In this document: positions 10,378 through 15,109 of the stretch, one piece after another
Numbering within the stretch: position 1 is the first letter of the stretch
How the letters are laid out: each line of letters starts with the position of its first letter
Source of the DNA: Vitreoscilla sp.
Lineage (GTDB): Bacteria; Pseudomonadota; Gammaproteobacteria; Burkholderiales; Burkholderiaceae
Length of the DNA: 15,109 nt
Assembly (NCBI GenBank): GCA_014378125.1
Contig: JACMOG010000925.1
Coordinates: 1 to 15,109 of the forward strand
Direction of reading: 5' to 3'
Made by a program: the position numbers and the translations under genes
Notes under the pieces: generated by a model
Databases searched by the model: none
What the model was told of the DNA's origin: nothing
What the model saw: only the letters and a program-made list of their open reading frames with translations

Positions 10378-11631
10378 ATGAGAACTTTTTCCTGGTGGCT
10401 GCCCGCGGGCGTCGAACCCGCGGCGGCGTGGCTGCTCGCCAGTCGCATGCTGCGCGGCTTCGCCGACGGCTACGTGGCGGTGCTGTTGCCGGCGTACCTG
10501 GGCGCGCTGGGCATGGGCGTGGTGGAGATCGGCGTGCTCAGCACGCTCACGCTGGCGGGCTCGGCGGTGGCCACGATCGCGGTGGGCGCGCTGGGCCATC
10601 GCTTCCGCGCGTCGCGCCTGATGCTGGCCGCGGCCCTCACGATGGTCGCCACCGGCCTGGGCTTCGCCGGCCTGCACGCGTTCTGGCCGCTGGCGCTGGT
10701 GGCCTTCGTCGGCACCCTCAACCCGAGCTCGGGCGACGTGAGCGTGTTCCTGCCGCTGGAGCACGCGCGCCTCGCCCGCGCCGCCGACACCAGCGCCGCG
10801 CGCACGGCGCTGTTCTCGCGCTACGCGCTGGCGGGCGGGCTCAGCGCGGCCGTGGGCGCGCTCGCGTCCGCGTGGCCCGCGTGGTGGAGCGCGCACGAGG
10901 GCGGCAGCGCGCTGGACGCGATGCGCGCGATGTTCGTTCTCTACGCGGCCATCGGCGCCGTGGTAGCGCTGCTGTACCGTGGCTTCATCGCCCACGAGCA
11001 CCGCGACCAGGCGGCCCGCAACCAATCAGGCGCCGGCGTGAACCTCGACGCGCCGCAGCCGCTGGGCCCGTCGCGCGGCATCGTCATCCGCCTGGCCAGC
11101 CTGTTCTGCATCGACTCGTTCGCCGGCGGCCTGCTGGTGAACTCGATGCTGGCGCTGTGGCTGTTCAAGCGCTTCGGGCTGTCGCTGGGTGGCGCGGGCC
11201 AGTTCTTCTTCTGGTCGGGCCTGATGATGACCGCCTCGCAACTGCTGGCGCCCGTGCTCGCGCGGCGCTTCGGCCTCGTCAACACGATGACGTTCACGCA
11301 CATCCCCGCGAGCCTGTTCCTGATCGCGGTCGCCGTGGTGCCCACGCTGCCGCTGGCACTGGCCTGCCTGCTGATGCGCAGCATGCTGTCGACGATGGAC
11401 GTGCCCGCGCGCAACGCGTTCGTGATGGCGGTGGTGACGCCGCCCGAGCGCGCCGCCGCGGCCAGCTTCACCGCGGTGCCGCGCAGTCTCGCGTCCGCGC
11501 TGGGGCCCACCATCGGCGCGTCGCTGCTGGCCAGCGGCGTGCTGGCCGCGCCGCTGGTGGCCTGCGGCGTGCTCAAGATCACCTACGACCTGCTGTTGCT
11601 GGGCATGTTCAGGTCACACCCGGTCGACTAG
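10378..11631 (+). CDS. Major facilitator superfamily (MFS) transporter
   Basis: A 417-residue polytopic inner-membrane protein of standard MFS length, with about 11-12 hydrophobic segments split into two halves by a hydrophilic loop (about 202-233, HEHRDQAARNQSGAG). A motif-A-like element, GALGHRFRASR (70-80), follows the second membrane segment, as expected for an MFS protein. The region NPSSGDVSVFLPLEHARLA (115-133) is a distinctive block after helix 4. Substrate cannot be told; it may export or import a small organic compound. ATG 10378 lacks a Shine-Dalgarno, and a CACAAT hexamer lies seven bases upstream (10365-10370), hinting at a very short leader. A palindrome further upstream may be its operator. 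It converges on the methyltransferase gene, with a palindromic repeat element 12 bases after its stop. Confidence 0.88.
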   Translation: MRTFSWWLPAGVEPAAAWLLASRMLRGFADGYVAVLLPAYLGALGMGVVEIGVLSTLTLAGSAVATIAVGALGHRFRASRLMLAAALTMVATGLGFAGLHAFWPLALVAFVGTLNPSSGDVSVFLPLEHARLARAADTSAARTALFSRYALAGGLSAAVGALASAWPAWWSAHEGGSALDAMRAMFVLYAAIGAVVALLYRGFIAHEHRDQAARNQSGAGVNLDAPQPLGPSRGIVIRLASLFCIDSFAGGLLVNSMLALWLFKRFGLSLGGAGQFFFWSGLMMTASQLLAPVLARRFGLVNTMTFTHIPASLFLIAVAVVPTLPLALACLLMRSMLSTMDVPARNAFVMAVVTPPERAAAASFTAVPRSLASALGPTIGASLLASGVLAAPLVACGVLKITYDLLLLGMFRSHPVD

Positions 11632-11643
11632 GCCCCGGCCACG

Positions 11644-11671
11644 TGGATCCCGCGACTGCGCGCAGGATGAC
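11644..11671. repeat. REP-like palindromic element, copy 1
   Basis: A 28-base element, TGGATCC followed by CGCGACTGCG and CGCAGGATGAC, forming an imperfect hairpin: ATCCCGCG with CGCAGGAT (one mismatch) around ACTGCG. It lies between the convergent MFS and methyltransferase genes. It is 26/28 identical to the element at 14761-14788, in the same orientation. It resembles the dispersed TGGATCCC...GGGATGAC intergenic palindromes of many proteobacteria. No T-tract follows, so it is not a classical terminator, but it may stabilise or end transcripts. Confidence 0.7.
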
Positions 11672-11681
11672 ACCCATTCCC

Positions 11682-13034
11682 TCAAACGACATCGGCGAGC
11701 AGCGTCTCCAACGCCTGCTCTTGGATGCCATAGAACCGCTTGAGCTCGGCGATCTGCGCCAGCACGTCGGCGCGCCGACGCAGCGCCTGCGGCGTGTCCT
11801 GGCGGCCCTGCCGGCACACGGCCAGGATCATCTTGTTCTTGCTGGTGTGCTCCAGCGCCACGAACTCGAACACCTGCGCGTCGTAGCCGTGCGCTTCCAG
11901 CAGCAGCGCGCGCAGCCCGTCGGTGACCATCTCGGCCTGCTGGCCCAGGTGGATGCCGTGCTGCAGCATCGGCTTGAGCAGCGACGGCATCTGCATCTGC
12001 GGGCGGGTCTGCTTGGGGCAGCACGGCGGGCACATGGTGGTGGACGCACCCGCCCGGATGCCGGTGTGCAACGCGTGGTCGGTGGCGGTGTCGCAGGCGT
12101 GCAGCGCGATCATCACGTCGAGGCGCTGCGGCACGAAGCTGCTCACGTCGCCGGCCTCGAAGCGCAGGCCCGTCAGGCCGCAACGCGCGATCGCGTCGTT
12201 GCACAGTGTGACGAGGTCGGGCCGCAGCTCCACGCCCACCACGTCGAGGGCCCGCGCGGCGCCCGCGGCCTGGCGCCGCAGGTAGTCGTGGAGCGCGAAG
12301 GTGAGGTAGCCTTTGCCGGCGCCAAACTCGACGATGTTGAGCGGCGCCGTCGGGCCGACGCCCGCCGACTCCAGCGCGTGCGACATCACCTCCACGAACT
12401 TGTTGATCTGCTTCCACTTGCGCGCCATCGCGGGCACCAGCTCGTGGCGCGCCGTGGCGACGCCAAGCTCGACGAGGAAGGGTGCGTCCAGGCTCACGAA
12501 GCGGTGCTTCTGGCGATCGTGCTGCGCGCCGTCGTCGTCGCCGGCCGCGGCCACGGCCGGGCGCGTGGCGTCGTCGACGCCCAGCTTTGCGCGATGCAGC
12601 GTGTAGCGGCCCTTGCGGCTCATCATCAGCTGCAGCTCGGCCTCGCGCGTGAACAGGTGGGCGTGCGCGAAACGCGCGCCCACGAGGTCGGCGATGGTCT
12701 GCAGCGCCGTGGCCACCGGCTCGTTCTTGGTGATGTCCTTCGTGCGGTGCTTGTAGACGAACGACAGGCAGCGCTCGCCGCGCAGCACCAGCGGCCGCGC
12801 GGTGACGCGCTCCAGGTCGTCGTCCTTGGCGTTGGGCTTGCTGAGAAGCACGCGCTTGACGCCGCCGTCGGCCACGCCCTGCGCCAGCGCCTCGAGGAAG
12901 CGGTCGCGCTGCGCGAGGTCGGACAGCGAGCCGCTGCCGGCGTTCAAGGGTGCGGACGGCGCGACGGATTCGGAGGAGGCAGGGGACACGGTGGCCGCCG
13001 CGTCGCCGCGGCATCTGGTAAGCGAATGCTGCAT
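11682..13034 (-). CDS. Class I SAM-dependent methyltransferase with CPPCC motif (possible RNA methyltransferase)
   Basis: A 450-residue cytoplasmic protein if started at ATG 13034. An open extension to TTG 13091 would leave only 17 bases to the divergent gene and is less likely; neither start has a well-placed Shine-Dalgarno. Residues 1-40 are low-complexity Ala/Ser. About 40-225 is an N-terminal domain with no recognised fold (VTARPLVLRGERCLSFVYKH, TKNEPV). About 231-410 is a Rossmann methyltransferase: motif I VEFGAGKGYLTFALHDYL (235-252), acidic motif II VVGVELRPDLV (265-275), then LHACDTATDHAL (311-322) and CPPCCPKQ (335-342). The LHACDTATD plus Cys-Cys block resembles the family that includes eukaryotic Trm13-like tRNA methyltransferases and GSTCD/METTL25-type proteins. 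An RNA substrate is plausible but unproven. Residues 411-450 form a charged helix. The gene stands alone, convergent with MFS and divergent from the ABC transporter gene. Confidence 0.82.
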   Translation of the reverse strand: MQHSLTRCRGDAAATVSPASSESVAPSAPLNAGSGSLSDLAQRDRFLEALAQGVADGGVKRVLLSKPNAKDDDLERVTARPLVLRGERCLSFVYKHRTKDITKNEPVATALQTIADLVGARFAHAHLFTREAELQLMMSRKGRYTLHRAKLGVDDATRPAVAAAGDDDGAQHDRQKHRFVSLDAPFLVELGVATARHELVPAMARKWKQINKFVEVMSHALESAGVGPTAPLNIVEFGAGKGYLTFALHDYLRRQAAGAARALDVVGVELRPDLVTLCNDAIARCGLTGLRFEAGDVSSFVPQRLDVMIALHACDTATDHALHTGIRAGASTTMCPPCCPKQTRPQMQMPSLLKPMLQHGIHLGQQAEMVTDGLRALLLEAHGYDAQVFEFVALEHTSKNKMILAVCRQGRQDTPQALRRRADVLAQIAELKRFYGIQEQALETLLADVV

Positions 13035-13108
13035 TTTCGCGCGGCGCGCGCTTTCGGGCCAAGGCCGTGCGACGATAGCCCTCCTTTGCAATTCGCCGTG
13101 GATACCGC

Positions 13109-14737
13109 ATGACCCTGGCCTGCCTGTCGGCCGCGTGGCGCCTGGCCACCTCGCTCGCGCTCGCCGCGGCCCTGCTCGCCGCGCCTCCCGCGCACGCCGC
13201 CGACCCCATCAACTCGGTGCCCCGCGGGTTGGCGCTGGCGCCCGCGTCGGCACCGTCGGCCAGCACCAGCGGCGAACTGGTGGTCGGCTCCAAGCGCTTC
13301 ACCGAGTCGTACATCCTCGGCGAGATCCTGCGCCAGACCGCGGCCACCGCGGGCCCGGCGGAACATCGCGAGGGCCTGGGCAACACGGCCGTGGTGCTCG
13401 CCGCGCTGAAGGCCGGCGCCATCGACGTGTACCCCGAATACCTGGGCACCATCGACGCCGAGATCCTGGGTCACCGCACGCCCGCCACCCGGGAGGTCAT
13501 CGCGAAGGAACTCGCCGCGCAGGGCCTGGGCCTGGGCGCGTCGCTGGGCTTTTCCAACGGCTACGCGCTGGCGATGCCCGCCGACGAGGCCGAGCGCCTG
13601 CACATCACCCGCATCAGCGACCTGGCCGGCCACCCCGACGTGGTACTGGGCCTGTCGCACGAGTTCATGGGCCGCGTGGACGGCTGGCCGGGCCTGTCGA
13701 AGCGCTACGGCCTCACGGTGCGCCCGGTGGGCATCGACCACGGCCTGTCGTACGACGCGATGGCCAGCGGCCGCATCGCCGTCACCGACATCTACACCAC
13801 CGACGCGCAGATCGCGCCGCGCCACCTGCGCGTGCTGGCCGACGACAAGGACTACTTCCCGCACTACGACGCCGTGCTGCTGTACCGCCTCGACGCGCCC
13901 GCGCGCCACCCCGCGCAATGGCAGGCGTTGCAAGGCCTGGCCGGCCGCATCCCGGCGGCCACGATGATCGCGATGAACGGCCGCGCCGAGCTGCGCCACG
14001 AGACCTTCGCGGACATCGCCAGGGAATTCGTCGGCGGCCACTTCGACGCCACGGCGCAGGCCGCGCCCGGCGACACCGCCGACACCGACCAACGCGACGC
14101 GCTGGGCCACCGCTTCGTCATGCGACTGTTCGCCGCCGACCTCTGGCGCCTGCTGGGCCAGCACCTGCTGCTGGTGGTGGTGGCCGTGGTGTGCGCCACC
14201 GTGCTCGGCGTGCCGCTAGGCGCCGCGGCGGCGGCGTATCCGCGTCTCGAAGGTCCGGTCATGGCCACGGTGGGCGTGCTGCAGACCATCCCGTCGCTGG
14301 CCTTGCTCGCGATCCTCATCCCGCTGATGGGCCGCATCGGCACCGGCCCGGCGCTGGTGGCGCTGACGCTCTACGCGCTGCTGCCCATCGCCCGCAACAC
14401 CGCCACCGGCCTGATGGGCGTGCCCGCGGGCCTGCGCGAGGCCGGCACCGCCCTGGGCCTCACGTCCGCGCAACGCTGGACGGCCATCGACGTGCGGCTC
14501 GCGCTGCCGACGATCATGGCCGGCATCGGCACAGCGGCCGTCATCACCGTGGGCACGGCCACGATCGCGGCCTTCGTGGGCGCCGGCGGGCTGGGCGATC
14601 GCATCGTCACGGGCCTGGCGCTCAACGACCACGCGATGCTGCTGGCCGGCGCGGTGCCGGCGGCAGCGCTCGCGCTCGTGGTGCAGGGGCTGTTCGCTCT
14701 GGCGGAACGACTGGTGACGCCGCGCGCCGTGGCGTAG
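13109..14737 (+). CDS. Osmoprotectant-type ABC transporter: solute-binding domain fused to permease
   Basis: A 542-residue fusion. A signal peptide (1-30, ending PPAHA) leads into an OpuAC/YehZ-type quaternary-amine binding domain (about 55-315): GSKRFTESYILGEIL, YPEYLGT, LGFSNGYALAMP, LSHEF and DIYTTDAQI, with many aromatics (Y108, Y111, F148, Y152, Y229, Y249) of the kind that cage betaine or choline. A permease of the BPD_transp_1 type follows (about 345-535), with about five membrane segments and an EAA-loop equivalent, GLREAGTALGLTSAQRW (441-457), that contacts the ATPase. Placing the binding domain outside puts the EAA loop in the cytoplasm after the third segment, so the topology is coherent. 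The better-known fusions put the binding domain after the permease. Likely substrates are glycine betaine, choline or related compounds. No ATPase gene is in the window, so it must use one encoded elsewhere. ATG 13109 has no strong Shine-Dalgarno. Confidence 0.88.
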   Translation: MTLACLSAAWRLATSLALAAALLAAPPAHAADPINSVPRGLALAPASAPSASTSGELVVGSKRFTESYILGEILRQTAATAGPAEHREGLGNTAVVLAALKAGAIDVYPEYLGTIDAEILGHRTPATREVIAKELAAQGLGLGASLGFSNGYALAMPADEAERLHITRISDLAGHPDVVLGLSHEFMGRVDGWPGLSKRYGLTVRPVGIDHGLSYDAMASGRIAVTDIYTTDAQIAPRHLRVLADDKDYFPHYDAVLLYRLDAPARHPAQWQALQGLAGRIPAATMIAMNGRAELRHETFADIAREFVGGHFDATAQAAPGDTADTDQRDALGHRFVMRLFAADLWRLLGQHLLLVVVAVVCATVLGVPLGAAAAAYPRLEGPVMATVGVLQTIPSLALLAILIPLMGRIGTGPALVALTLYALLPIARNTATGLMGVPAGLREAGTALGLTSAQRWTAIDVRLALPTIMAGIGTAAVITVGTATIAAFVGAGGLGDRIVTGLALNDHAMLLAGAVPAAALALVVQGLFALAERLVTPRAVA

Positions 14738-14760
14738 TCGACGCGTCGAGCCGGCCCGCA

Positions 14761-14788
14761 TGGATCCTGCGACTTCGCGCAGGATGAC
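14761..14788. repeat. REP-like palindromic element, copy 2
   Basis: A 28-base element forming a perfect 8-bp stem, ATCCTGCG (14764-14771) with CGCAGGAT (14778-14785), around the loop ACTTCG. It lies between the convergent ABC transporter and histidine kinase genes, 23 bases after the transporter stop. It differs from copy 1 at only two of 28 positions; the T here restores a base pair that is mismatched in copy 1. No T-tract follows. Confidence 0.75.
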
Positions 14789-14816
14789 CCGCTTCGCTGG
14801 CGCGCGGAATGATGCG

Positions 14817-15109
14817 CTAAGCGGCCTTCGAGGCCACGGCCATCGGCATCGTCTCGGCCGTCATCGTGGACAGGGCCACGGTGAACATGGAGCCCTCGCC
14901 CAGCGTGCTGTCCACGCTGATCGTGCCGCCGTGGGCCTCCACCAGCTGCTTGGTGATGTACAGCCCCAGCCCCAGGCCCGGCGTGCGCAGGCGATCGCCC
15001 ACGCGCACGAACTGCTCGAACACACGCGTTCGGTCTTCCGGCGCGATGCCCACGCCCTGGTCGCTGACGCGGATGGCGACCGCGCCGGGCAGCTGGGTCA
15101 GCTCCACGC
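14817..15109 (-). CDS. Sensor histidine kinase, C-terminal ATPase part (5' end outside window)
   Basis: The last 97 or so residues of a histidine kinase, ending at TAG (14819-14817) and running off the right edge. The visible HATPase part has the G1 box DQGVGIAPEDRTRVFEQF and the G2 box GLGLGLYITKQLVEAHGG, then the final strand SMFTVALS. After the ATPase fold only about 15 residues remain (MTAETMPMAVASKAA), so no receiver or HPt domain follows. The phospho-His, N box and sensor part lie outside the window, so the signal and partner cannot be named. It converges on the ABC transporter gene, with palindromic copy 2 in the gap. An internal GTG at 15107 is not the true start. Confidence 0.93.
   Translation of the reverse strand, partial: VELTQLPGAVAIRVSDQGVGIAPEDRTRVFEQFVRVGDRLRTPGLGLGLYITKQLVEAHGGTISVDSTLGEGSMFTVALSTMTAETMPMAVASKAA

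Noticed and set aside
10403..10423. CCGCGGG/CCCGCGG stem near the start of the MFS gene, with a GTCGAACCC stretch recalling a tRNA T-arm
   Set aside because: It lies inside the coding frame; no acceptor, D or anticodon arms are present, and such G/C stems are frequent here.
13080..13091. AGGAGG on the - strand and TTG start at 13091 for the methyltransferase
   Set aside because: AGGAGG lies downstream of that TTG, not before it, and no start codon follows at a suitable distance; ATG 13034 is preferred.
11614..13452. Long - strand frame overlapping the methyltransferase and the start of the ABC transporter gene
   Set aside because: Arg/Ala/Gly-rich shadow translation; it crosses the divergent promoter region and contradicts two well-supported genes.

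Overview
The window is very GC-rich with strong G/C preference at third codon positions. The recG-oxyR order is typical of Betaproteobacteria. Together with a REP-like intergenic repeat of the 'ATCC...GGAT' palindrome type, this suggests a free-living member of the Burkholderiales (Rubrivivax/Rhizobacter/Roseateles-like). That assignment is inference from gene order and composition; no species can be named.

Left part (1-5654, all + strand): the 3' end of recG (replication-fork helicase), then oxyR with every peroxide-sensing residue in the same position as in E. coli (T100, H198, C199, R201, D202, C208), then a 1256-residue hybrid sensor kinase only 28 bases after oxyR. The kinase has a periplasmic solute-binding-type domain, one membrane segment, PAS-GAF-PAS-PAS, HisKA/HATPase and a receiver, but no HPt. 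Its phosphorelay partner must lie elsewhere.

Middle part (5656-10162): a large SPFH/flotillin-like membrane protein on the - strand, ending 1 base from the kinase stop. It contains repeated beta-type modules and has a small hairpin touching its ribosome binding site. About 650 bases without a recognisable gene follow, then a small secreted cysteine-rich protein of unknown family (+), then a secreted CAP-domain protein (-) whose lipoprotein signal looks as if the acylated Cys has become Trp. Third-position G/C preference is visibly weaker from about 7.7 to 9.6 kb than elsewhere.

Right part (10378-15109): an MFS transporter (+) with a near-perfect 16-bp palindrome in its upstream region; a SAM-dependent methyltransferase with a CPPCC motif (-); a glycine-betaine/choline-type ABC transporter protein in which the solute-binding domain is fused in front of the permease (+), with no ATPase gene in view; and the ATPase end of a second histidine kinase (-), cut by the window edge. 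Two nearly identical 28-base palindromic elements (26/28 identical) sit in the two convergent junctions of this part, immediately after the + strand genes.

Most genes here look like core or common accessory genes of a soil/water betaproteobacterium. No phage, IS element, CRISPR array, tRNA or rRNA was seen. The points most worth following are the repeat-built SPFH protein, the reversed-order SBP-permease fusion, the Cys-to-Trp lipobox, the oxyR-adjacent hybrid kinase, the unknown cysteine-rich secreted protein and the paired palindromic elements.
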